A stretch of 55,806 bases of DNA from Verrucomicrobiota bacterium (lineage in GTDB: Bacteria; Verrucomicrobiota; Verrucomicrobiia; Verrucomicrobiales; DEV007): NCBI GenBank assembly GCA_030625775.1, contig DAOUQC010000022.1:1-55806 (forward strand), given 5' to 3'. Below, in pieces: positions 27,673 through 35,060 of the stretch. The notes beneath the pieces are model-generated. The model was not told where the DNA came from. It did not search any database and was given only the letters and a program-made list of their open reading frames with translations. Every line of letters begins with the position of its first letter. Within the stretch, counting starts at the first letter, position 1. The position numbers were made by a program, and so were the translations under genes.

Positions 27673-29112
27673 ATGAAGCCGTATTTCTCACTTCTCGTTG
27701 CGGTCATTATTGCCGGAACCCACGCCCTCTCCGCTGCAGAAATTCAAGTTCCGCAAGATCACCCTAAAATTCAGGGAGCCATCGGTGCTGCCAGGTCCGG
27801 AGATCTCATCATCGTCGCCCCGGGGCGCTATCTGGAACGCATCAAATTGAAACCCGGCATCACGGTTCGCAGTAAAGGATCCGACGAAAAAGGGAAACTG
27901 GGACTCACCCGAGCCGAAGTCACCATTATCGACGGCGGTGGCGATCAGGGAAAAGCACCCGGCGTTGAACTCGCCGAGGGAGCGACTCTGGACGGATTCA
28001 CGATTACCAATATCGGTCTGTACAATGAAAAAAAGTGGCAGCTTAACTGGATGGAGAAAGGTGCAAATCAAGCGCATGAACACATCGGCGGGTTCGGGGT
28101 TCCCGGCATCGCTGTAACAGGTGTTAGCTGCACTATTCGCAACAACATCGTTCACCACATTGGTGATACCGGCATCGCCATCCGTGGGAAAAAAGGCAAG
28201 CGCTGCGCGCCGGTGGTATCCAATAATGTTTGTTACCGCAATATGGGCGGCGGCATTGGTTCGATGAAGGGCTCCACAGCAATCATCGATAACAATATCT
28301 GTTTCGAAAATTTTTATGCCGGTATCGGGCATGACAATGCCAACCCTGTAGTCACCCGTAATGAATGTTACGCAAACATCCGCTCGGGCATTGGTATCAG
28401 CGAAGGAGCTTGTCCGGTGGTGCGAAAAAACCGCTGTTACGAGAACCGGCGCTCAGGTATCGGCATTCGTACTACATCCAGGACACGACCTGTGGTCGAA
28501 GACAACGACTGCTTTCAAAACGAAATGTCCGGTATCGGAATCGACGAGGATGCCGCCCCCATTATTCGCGACAATCGTTGCCACCACAACAAGCTAGCCG
28601 GCATCGGCTGTCAAAATGGCGCTCAGCCAAGCATCCTGGAAAATCTGTGTTTTGAAAATGGGGCCGCAGGCATCGGTGCGATCTCTGCTACTCCGTTGAT
28701 TAGAGACAATCGATGCGAAAAAAATCGCACAGCAGGCATCGCAATCAGTGAAAAGTCACATGCCCTGGTGCTTGACAATGTCTGCACGGAAAACAAACTG
28801 GTAGCTCTGGCCGTCCCGGGAGAAAGCACTGCGCTGGTGATTGGAAATACTTTTTCCCGATCATCCGGCATGCCCCCGATCATTGTGATTCCTCAAGGCT
28901 CATCGGCGACTTTGATTCAAAACACCATCGAAGGAGGAGGTGTTGCCGGTATTATAATTCAAGGCAACGCCACTCTGACCAACAACACCCTCAAGGGTTC
29001 GAACGGTGGAAGCGGCATTTGGATCCGCGAAAATGGCCAGGCTTTACTTTCTGGCAATCAAATCAGCGGCTACACAAATCCAGTAAATGACCAGGGAAAA
29101 CCTGGCCGTTAA
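27673..29112 (+). CDS. Exported right-handed parallel beta-helix protein with a cysteine ladder
   Basis: The 479-residue product has a signal peptide (cut near SAAEIQ) and an N-terminal strand region (PQDHPKIQGAIGAARSGD, IVAPGRYLERIKLKPG) typical of pectate-lyase-like or NosD-like helices. About twelve turns of ~23 residues follow, each with N-x-C-x-x-N then GIG (NVCYRN, NICFEN, NECYAN, NRCYEN, NDCFQN, NRCHHN, NLCFEN, NRCEKN, NVCTEN). Catalytic residues for polysaccharide lyase activity cannot be assigned. It likely works outside the cytoplasm on polysaccharide or as a structural surface protein. Confidence 0.85.
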   Translation: MKPYFSLLVAVIIAGTHALSAAEIQVPQDHPKIQGAIGAARSGDLIIVAPGRYLERIKLKPGITVRSKGSDEKGKLGLTRAEVTIIDGGGDQGKAPGVELAEGATLDGFTITNIGLYNEKKWQLNWMEKGANQAHEHIGGFGVPGIAVTGVSCTIRNNIVHHIGDTGIAIRGKKGKRCAPVVSNNVCYRNMGGGIGSMKGSTAIIDNNICFENFYAGIGHDNANPVVTRNECYANIRSGIGISEGACPVVRKNRCYENRRSGIGIRTTSRTRPVVEDNDCFQNEMSGIGIDEDAAPIIRDNRCHHNKLAGIGCQNGAQPSILENLCFENGAAGIGAISATPLIRDNRCEKNRTAGIAISEKSHALVLDNVCTENKLVALAVPGESTALVIGNTFSRSSGMPPIIVIPQGSSATLIQNTIEGGGVAGIIIQGNATLTNNTLKGSNGGSGIWIRENGQALLSGNQISGYTNPVNDQGKPGR

Positions 29113-29178
29113 TTCTAATCACGGTTAATGGCCCGGCCCTTGGTGCAGAGTGCCCCCTGTAACTGCAAAAACTTTGGA

Positions 29179-29208
29179 TTGACTTGCTTGAAAAAGCTAG
29201 CCTATACT
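29179..29208 (+). promoter_or_regulatory. Sigma70-type promoter upstream of the SHD1 gene
   Basis: TTGACT and TATACT are separated by 18 bp, with the start of transcription expected near 29215. This gives a ~68 nt leader to the ATG at 29283. Confidence 0.65.
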
Positions 29209-29282
29209 GTATAAGTCCTAGAAGGTCTGAGATCTAGGCGACACCGGCTGAACATGCCTTGCCAGCATAACTCACCCTTACC

Positions 29283-30023
29283 ATGATAATACGACATCGT
29301 TCCTGCTGGATCAACTGCACCATGGTCGGCTTCTACCTTATTCTGTCGGGCCTTCTACTCTCTGCCCACGAATTCACCTCCACCGACGGCAAAAAAATGG
29401 AAGCCGCCGTTGTGGCTGTCCAGGGAAACAATGTCGTTTTGAAACGCGGGGCCAAGCAATACACCGTCCCCGTAAACCGCTTCATTTTGGACGATCAAAA
29501 TTACATTAAAAAATGGGGGGAAGACCAATTGAAAAACATGGTCCCTAAACTCAAAGTCGACATCAATCCCGGCAAATCAAATCGCCGGGATAGAAAGGAC
29601 TACTATGATGACCGGAAAGGTTCATTCCAGGTCTCAATAAAAATTTCTAATGAGGAAATTCACTATGTCCTGAAGGATGGCAAAGCTTCTTTGTCAATTA
29701 TCGGAGAAGATTGCGACGATCCGAAAAGATACGGCATCATGCAAAAATCCTCCTTCAAGGTAAACGCTGCCCCAGGCAAGAATTTTGCCTGGAAAGGGGC
29801 GGCCTTGCATTTTAAATTCGATGACCGCCCTCCCGCCTATTGGGGCACTAAATACTACAGCTATGTTTTTCAAATCAAGAACGCTGACGGTAAGGTTATC
29901 TACCAGGTATCCAGCCAGAAAAAATTTGACCGCTATATTGATAAAATACTCAAACTCAGGGTGGAAGAGGGTTTTGACAAAAATTTAAATTCCCGGGGAG
30001 ACGTCTATATCCGCAAAAATTAA
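29283..30023 (+). CDS. Exported SHD1-domain protein of unknown function
   Basis: The 246-residue product has an N-terminal hydrophobic segment (residues ~14-28) and then a short SHD1-like module, HEFTSTDGKKMEAAVVAVQ, VVLKRGAKQYTVPVNRFILD, DDQNYIKKW (residues ~30-78). The remainder is Lys/Tyr-rich and predicted beta (IKISNEEIHYVLKDGKASL). SHD1-like modules are common in planctomycetal and verrucomicrobial exported proteins of unknown role. The true start may be the ATG at 29322 (MVGFYLIL). It has its own promoter. Confidence 0.75.
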   Translation: MIIRHRSCWINCTMVGFYLILSGLLLSAHEFTSTDGKKMEAAVVAVQGNNVVLKRGAKQYTVPVNRFILDDQNYIKKWGEDQLKNMVPKLKVDINPGKSNRRDRKDYYDDRKGSFQVSIKISNEEIHYVLKDGKASLSIIGEDCDDPKRYGIMQKSSFKVNAAPGKNFAWKGAALHFKFDDRPPAYWGTKYYSYVFQIKNADGKVIYQVSSQKKFDRYIDKILKLRVEEGFDKNLNSRGDVYIRKN

Positions 30024-30092
30024 ATATCCCGCTTAATTGACCTGCACAAATCCACTGCAGCCCTGTTTGCCTGGTTTATAAAAGATATTGAG

Positions 30093-30117
30093 GAGCTATG
30101 GTGAAGCACTATAGCTC
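30093..30117 (+). promoter_or_regulatory. Inverted repeat abutting the start codon of the YheT-like gene
   Basis: GAGCTAT (30093-30099) and ATAGCTC (30111-30117) form a perfect 7 bp inverted repeat, with the second arm ending at the base before the ATG. In mRNA this would make a hairpin over the translation start; in DNA it could be an operator. Either role is inferred. Confidence 0.35.
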
Positions 30118-31086
30118 ATGTCACTGATTCGAGAATCATCCTACCCACCTGCGACTATTTTTCGCAGCGGCCACCTTGATACGATTCTTCCCGCAGCCTT
30201 GCGCAGGCCTGCCGCATGGCCTGTACAGAAAATCCGCATCGATACGCCGGACGGTGATTTTCTCGACCTCGACTACCACAGCGATGGCGCTACGCATAAA
30301 ATCGCCATTCTTTCCCACGGACTGGAGGGCAGCTCCAGCCAGTCCTACATCCGGGGCATGGCAAAATCACTGGCCATGCAAGGCTGGGACACCCTTGCAT
30401 GGAATTTTCGCGGCTGCAGCGGTGAGCCCAATCGCCTGCTGCGTTTTTATCACAGTGGGGCCACCGACGATCTACAGGCAGTCATCGACCACGTTCTACT
30501 TACCCAGCGTTATGAAAAAATTGCCCTTATTGGTTTCAGTCTGGGAGGAAACCTTAACCTAAAGTACCTCGGGGATCTGGGTTCGTCTATCGATCAACGG
30601 ATCTACAAAGCCGTCAGCTTTTCTGTCCCCTGCGACCTGGAGGCCTGCTCCTATCAACTGGCCATACCCTCGAACCGTTATTACATGCGGCGATTCATGC
30701 GCAGTCTGAGACTGAAGATGCAAAACAAAGCGCTGCGCTTTCCAGGTGAGCTCGACATCACCGGGCTCACTCAAATGCGCACCTTTGCAGAATTTGATGG
30801 CCGCTACACCGCTCCCCTGCATGGATTCGACGGAGCAGTAGATTACTGGACCCGTTGCAGCTGCCTTCCCGTTCTGACCAGAATCCGTATCCCGACTTTA
30901 CTGGTCAATGCCCGCAACGACCCCTTTCTCGCACCAGAATGTTATCCGGAAAAAGAAGCCGCCAAGCACCCTTACTTCCACTTCGAATCACCGGACGGTG
31001 GGGGCCACGTGGGCTTTATGAGCTCACGCCCCAATGGTGAATACTGGTCGGAAACCCGCGCCATCGAATTTCTGGAAAAACTGTAG
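30118..31086 (+). CDS. YheT-type alpha/beta hydrolase
   Basis: The 322-residue product belongs to the YheT/EMB8-like alpha/beta-hydrolases. It has the typical N-terminus (ATIFRSGHLDTILPAALRRP), oxyanion-hole region ILSHGLEGSSSQSY, NFRGCSGEPN, nucleophile elbow IGFSLGGNLNLKYLG, catalytic-Asp region LVNARNDPFLAPECYP and catalytic His in DGGGHVGFMS. Length is normal (~320). Physiological substrates are unknown; esters are plausible. The start codon is hidden in a possible hairpin. Confidence 0.9.
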   Translation: MSLIRESSYPPATIFRSGHLDTILPAALRRPAAWPVQKIRIDTPDGDFLDLDYHSDGATHKIAILSHGLEGSSSQSYIRGMAKSLAMQGWDTLAWNFRGCSGEPNRLLRFYHSGATDDLQAVIDHVLLTQRYEKIALIGFSLGGNLNLKYLGDLGSSIDQRIYKAVSFSVPCDLEACSYQLAIPSNRYYMRRFMRSLRLKMQNKALRFPGELDITGLTQMRTFAEFDGRYTAPLHGFDGAVDYWTRCSCLPVLTRIRIPTLLVNARNDPFLAPECYPEKEAAKHPYFHFESPDGGGHVGFMSSRPNGEYWSETRAIEFLEKL

Positions 31087-31140
31087 GCTGCTGGATTATA
31101 CCATTTCAATAGTCAGACTGGTGTAATCCCGGAGAAAATT

Positions 31141-31839
31141 TTACCCGCCCAGGCGTTGATCATAGAGAGTGCGCACCAGCGACAGATCATCCGGTGTGTC
31201 CACATCGGTCGAACGCCACGCCTCCATTTCCACGAACCCTATTTTCCCTCCCAGCCGACAACCACTTTCGATGAGAAGATCCCGCTTTACTGCATAGACA
31301 GCTTTGTTTTCCGCCCATTGATTCCATGCCTCCTTCTGCCTCGGCATACGCTGCGTCGGATCGTAGTTCGTTGGAACAACCCTTTCTCCCTCCTGTTGCC
31401 AAAGGTAACGATCATCATAATACAGACTTAACACCGAGTCATAACCATCCCTGGTGATCTTCAGAATCGCTTCATCAATAGTTTTAGGGGCCCTCAAAGG
31501 CGAGGTTGGATAAAGCAAAACAACAATGTCCACTGGCTTAAATTTTTTCTCAAACTCTCGGACTGTCCAAACCAATAACAGATCCACCTCGTTAGCCATG
31601 ACTTCCTCGGTGTACTCCATCGGGCGATCCATCACCGGCGCCCCATACTTTGCCGCCACCTCACGAATTTCCTCATCCTCGGAATTCATCAGGATATCGG
31701 TCACCAGTTCAGCTTTCTGCGCATGGAGTATAGAATGGGCCACCAGAGGAATGCCCCCGAGGGTTTCCAGATTTTTCCGCGGAATTCCCCGGGACCCTCC
31801 TCTTGCCGGAATGATCGCCAGTATCGTTTCTTCACTCAT
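31141..31839 (-). CDS. CMP-sugar synthetase (acylneuraminate cytidylyltransferase family)
   Basis: The 232-residue product activates an acidic sugar with CTP. The N-terminus AIIPARGGSRGIPRKNLETL is the diagnostic nucleotide-binding loop. Further motifs are LLYPTSPLRAPKTIDEAIL and WRSTDVDTPDDLSLVRTLY (catalytic Asp pair near the end). Family members make CMP-Neu5Ac, CMP-legionaminate or CMP-pseudaminate; the substrate cannot be named. It overlaps the upstream putative glycan gene by 4 bp, so the two are translationally coupled. Confidence 0.88.
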   Translation of the reverse strand: MSEETILAIIPARGGSRGIPRKNLETLGGIPLVAHSILHAQKAELVTDILMNSEDEEIREVAAKYGAPVMDRPMEYTEEVMANEVDLLLVWTVREFEKKFKPVDIVVLLYPTSPLRAPKTIDEAILKITRDGYDSVLSLYYDDRYLWQQEGERVVPTNYDPTQRMPRQKEAWNQWAENKAVYAVKRDLLIESGCRLGGKIGFVEMEAWRSTDVDTPDDLSLVRTLYDQRLGG

Positions 31840-33629
31840 TGGGCTCGGAGGGTTAATTGCGCCTTGGCCAGATCATCACCGGAATATCCGGGACTCTCTA
31901 AAAATGCATCAAAGGAATCATTTATCACTTTCCAGGCCGCTTCATCAAAAAAACTCATCAAAACATTAAAAAAATCGGAATGTGATTTTGCTGTCACATA
32001 CCTTTCCTGGAGAATAAATTCCGTTTTTTTGTGCTTTGCGATGTGCTCACCGCCAAACCTGTTAAAATAATAGTTATTCGTATAATAAAAGGCCTCGACC
32101 TCACTTTGATCAATGTTTACTGACGCTTGGTCGGCACTTCGAATGATTTTTTCGAGCTCTTCCCGGGACTGTGGCTTCAGACTGAAATCAAAACTCATGT
32201 GCATGGTATCACCACCGCACACCACCGGAATGCCCTGATAGGCAAATTCATGAACAGGCGAACCCCTGACCGTAAATACGGTCCTTATACCCTCAGCCAC
32301 CATCTGACTATTGGATGTGGTTGAAGGCAGAAAAGTGACCTTCGGAAAACGTTGCTCGAATCGGTTCAATACATCGTGGTTCAAGGCAGTTCGCTCAACC
32401 TGCCTTGGGTTTTCCGGATGCATTTTCACGTACCAATCAAAATCTGTTTCTGAAGCAGTCATCAATAAATTTTCCAACCATTCGTAGAAATCGACATGGA
32501 TCAATCGACCATAACGATGAATCTCGTCGCAAAAATCGGGAGGCAACACCAGCATTCTTGGTTTCCCGCTTTCCCTGAAAATAGGTGGTCCATCTTTCGC
32601 GTGAGAGGAACACTTCCATGCGCCTTCACCGGGGCTTGTCCCCAAACCGAGAAGTTTTGTCAATTCGCCGCGGGCCCAAAGCCGCGCTGTTTCCTGCTGA
32701 TCGGAGGGCAATTGCTCAAACAAGCTCCTAAAGAGACGCCACGGCAGACTGGCGAAATTTGTACGTTGGCAGCCTGAGGAATCCACATCACCTCCCAGGC
32801 GGCGTACGTTCATCCGAGTACCAATAACCAAAACCGGGATCTTTCTGGCACAAGCCATACGACAGATAATGCCACTTCGAAAATAAGAAGGGTGATCCAA
32901 CAAAACCTGACACACATCATTGGTTTCAAAAAATTGCCCCATCAAACGGTAAATGCCCAGCGAATGCTCAACAAGACCCCAAAGACGCTCATCATCCAAA
33001 TCCAGCGTTTCGGCTATGTAATACCGGCAATAGGAATTGTAGATCAGATCCCCAACCCTCAATTCATCAAAACACATTTCGAGAAATTGACGCTTACTCT
33101 TTATCCCCGCCCTCCATTCGGCAATCAAGGTGATATCTTCGGCTTTCAAGGGAATGCAGTCTTTTAGAGCAATGAATTGCAGCCCCCCCAAAGCCTCCAG
33201 AAATTGAGTGGTAACCTCGTTCTCTGCACCGGTAAAATCGAACCCTTCGATACTTACCTGCTGTTTTGCCGCAAGATGATTAGCCAGTAGAAACTGGTTC
33301 ACCAATATAGAAGGAAGGCCGAGGAGACTGGTCAATACGACCTTACCACCTTGTGGCGGGACTTCCCGTGCCGGAATGAGGTTGCGGCAAAATGCCAGGA
33401 AAGGCTTTGGGTCTAAAACAGTTTGTGATTGAACCACAGACAAATAGTAAATCCGCTTGATATATAATACAAATCCAGAAAGAGACACTTTAATCCAGTT
33501 GATGTCAGCATATGAGCTCTGGAAAACGTTCTGGTCGTTACGATATTCCCTGTAGTCCTCTGGCTCGACAGGCGCTACAAGTTCAATAAACTGACTTTCC
33601 TCTGCCTGACGGCATTTGTCATTTTGCAT
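31836..33629 (-). CDS. Putative surface-glycan biosynthesis (transferase-like) protein
   Basis: No exact family was recognised. From the ATG at 33629 the product is 597 residues. The C-terminal half looks like capsule-type transferases: YVKMHPENPRQVERTA, VTFLPSTTSNSQMVAEGIRT, VFTVRGSPVHEFAYQGIPVV (an acidic-sugar or glycerol-phosphate transferase style G-x-P region). The N-terminal ~60 codons (33486-33629) lie antisense to a decayed DUF2238 gene, so the true start may be further in, perhaps at a GTG or TTG. Because it overlaps the CMP-sugar synthetase by 4 bp, it probably uses the same activated sugar. Confidence 0.65.
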   Translation of the reverse strand: MQNDKCRQAEESQFIELVAPVEPEDYREYRNDQNVFQSSYADINWIKVSLSGFVLYIKRIYYLSVVQSQTVLDPKPFLAFCRNLIPAREVPPQGGKVVLTSLLGLPSILVNQFLLANHLAAKQQVSIEGFDFTGAENEVTTQFLEALGGLQFIALKDCIPLKAEDITLIAEWRAGIKSKRQFLEMCFDELRVGDLIYNSYCRYYIAETLDLDDERLWGLVEHSLGIYRLMGQFFETNDVCQVLLDHPSYFRSGIICRMACARKIPVLVIGTRMNVRRLGGDVDSSGCQRTNFASLPWRLFRSLFEQLPSDQQETARLWARGELTKLLGLGTSPGEGAWKCSSHAKDGPPIFRESGKPRMLVLPPDFCDEIHRYGRLIHVDFYEWLENLLMTASETDFDWYVKMHPENPRQVERTALNHDVLNRFEQRFPKVTFLPSTTSNSQMVAEGIRTVFTVRGSPVHEFAYQGIPVVCGGDTMHMSFDFSLKPQSREELEKIIRSADQASVNIDQSEVEAFYYTNNYYFNRFGGEHIAKHKKTEFILQERYVTAKSHSDFFNVLMSFFDEAAWKVINDSFDAFLESPGYSGDDLAKAQLTLRAQ

Positions 33630-34076
33630 CTCTTTGGTGCGCACATGACTTTCAACAGAATGTCTTACTTTACCTGGCTTTCCAACTGGATGGGCTTGGA
33701 ACAAAACTACTATGACCAAGTGGTTCACTTCCTGTTCGGGCTGCTGGTATTCTCAACCTTTTTTGAAATCTTCTGCCATCAGGGCCTTTCCAGGAAATTT
33801 AGCTACCAGATCGCTTTTCTATTCATCAGCAGTATCGGCGCCTGATAAGAACTCCTGGAGTGGTTTGCCATGTCATTGTTTTCAAGGCACACGGATGAAG
33901 TCAGCGCAGAGCTCATGACCCAGGGGGACGTGCGGGAAGCACAAAAGGATATCAGCTATGCCGTCATCGGCTCCCTTATTACCATGCTGCTACACATCCT
34001 ATGGAGTAGCAAGACTCGGAATGTGGAGAGCTCGGGGAGAGACGCCGAACTCCAGGGAAATAATGGAGCTAGTTAA
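33492..34076 (+). pseudogene. Decayed DUF2238 (YjdF-like) membrane-protein gene
   Basis: One frame carries a recognisable DUF2238 protein: ALENVLVVTIFPVVLWLDRR, ILHLFGAHMTFN, NYYDQVVHFLFGLLVFS, ELLEWFAMSLFS and MTQGDVREAQKDISYAVIGS. It is interrupted by an in-frame TGA at 33513-33515 (where family members have Trp) and by TGA TAA at 33843-33848, just before ELLEW. The extreme N-terminus is not found. Frame is preserved elsewhere, so inactivation looks recent. Its 5' part overlaps antisense with the surface-glycan gene. Confidence 0.8.
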
Positions 34077-34106
34077 CAGGCTCGAAGCGTGGATCTTATA
34101 TTGAAC

Positions 34107-34132
34107 TGCAATAATATTCTCCTGACCCCATT
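34107..34132 (+). repeat. 26 bp inverted repeat, left arm
   Basis: TGCAATAATATTCTCCTGACCCCATT-type 26-mer whose reverse complement recurs at 34760-34785 with two mismatches. It lies between the DUF2238 pseudogene and the small cytochrome gene. The core TATTCTCCTGACCCCATT is 18 bp identical in both arms. Confidence 0.75.
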
Positions 34133-34179
34133 TCACAGCCCCCTTTTCGTGGTGGTGGCGGTTCGTTCTTGCCTCCTTG

Positions 34180-34638
34180 TTATGGTGCAAGCTGGTGCTC
34201 GCCATCTGCGAAAGCGTCATGGCAAGTATTGCAGCTTTTCAGCATCAACCTGTACGATTTTGAAGCGGACGGGAAGTCTTTCTGTCTGGCAGCTTGGTAG
34301 AAGTCTGAACCAGCGGAGCGGGTTTCTACTGCAAGCCTGACCCAATCATCAGTATTTTCTTCTGGGAAACGGTGAAGTAGAAGGTTTGTCACCTCTGCAA
34401 GGGTAAGCGCATCTGCTTTCATCACCTTCCATGCCTTTTTGTCACTTGGTTCGCTGGCCATAGTGACCTGCAATCGTTTCCAAGCTGGCTCGAAAACATA
34501 TTCCATTAGATGATGCATATCATCATCCACAGGTTTGGGAGAAGCAGCAGACTTTGTGTCGTTATGGTCCGCCGCTACCGCGGCAAAAATCGAGGTTGCA
34601 ATCACTACGAGCAAAGTCAAAAAGGTGTTGTATTTCAT
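34180..34638 (-). CDS. Exported small c-type cytochrome (class II-like)
   Basis: The 152-residue product has a signal peptide (MKYNTFLTLLVVIATSIFAA, cut near AVAADH) and one haem motif CNTCH close to the C-terminus (residues ~136-140). A C-terminal CxxCH after a long helical body is the layout of cytochrome c'-type four-helix proteins. It is probably periplasmic. The ATG at 34638 is preferred over one five codons upstream. The gene lies between two 26 bp inverted repeats and upstream of nothing on its strand. Confidence 0.75.
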   Translation of the reverse strand: MKYNTFLTLLVVIATSIFAAVAADHNDTKSAASPKPVDDDMHHLMEYVFEPAWKRLQVTMASEPSDKKAWKVMKADALTLAEVTNLLLHRFPEENTDDWVRLAVETRSAGSDFYQAARQKDFPSASKSYRLMLKSCNTCHDAFADGEHQLAP

Positions 34639-34759
34639 AGGCCTAAATAACACCTGCAGGATATCCGTATGTCAAGCGGTACTAGCTGCCAAATTCGTGA
34701 TGCGACGATACTGATTTTACCGAACGATTAAGTGGTGCGGAAACCTGCCTCAAGTCGGG

Positions 34760-34785
34760 AATGGGGTCAGGAGAATACCATTGCA
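34760..34785 (-). repeat. 26 bp inverted repeat, right arm
   Basis: Reverse complement of the 34107-34132 sequence with two mismatches. Together they bracket about 630 bp holding the cytochrome gene. The neighbouring TTGCAATTGAC also occurs at 25953-25963. Confidence 0.75.
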
Positions 34786-34828
34786 ATTGACAACCAGAGA
34801 GCCCCTCTCTTTTTGCTTTATAAAAAAA

Positions 34829-34904
34829 TGGAGCCAGCTAACGGGCTCGAACCGTTGACCTGCTGATTACAAATCAGCTGCTCTACCAACTGAGCTAAGC
34901 TGGC
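34829..34904 (-). tRNA. tRNA-Thr (anticodon TGT)
   Basis: The minus strand folds as a cloverleaf: acceptor GCCAGCT/AGCTGGC, D arm AGCTCAGTTGGTAGAGC, anticodon stem CTGAT/ATCAG with loop TTGTA (anticodon TGT), and T arm ACGGTTCGAGCCCGT. The discriminator is T and CCA is encoded at 34829-34831. The CAU tRNA at 13.7 kb lacks an encoded CCA, so CCA encoding is mixed here. Confidence 0.93.
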
Positions 34905-34946
34905 CGCTTGATCGATACTCGAATTGAGCATCGGCAGCACTGGCTA

Positions 34947-34974
34947 ATGCTAGCGGGTTTATTCCGCTCTGCAA
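34947..34974 (-). promoter_or_regulatory. Candidate promoter of tRNA-Thr
   Basis: TTGCAG and TAGCAT are separated by 16 bp on the minus strand, with the -10 box about 42 bp from the mature tRNA 5' end. A moderate match. Confidence 0.4.
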
Positions 34975-35060
34975 GTGAGAATATGAAGCTGGAGGAAAAA
35001 GCATCCAGAAGGCCCCTCGCAACGGTATTTGCTCCCTAGCCACCGGCTTACTGCGCACCC

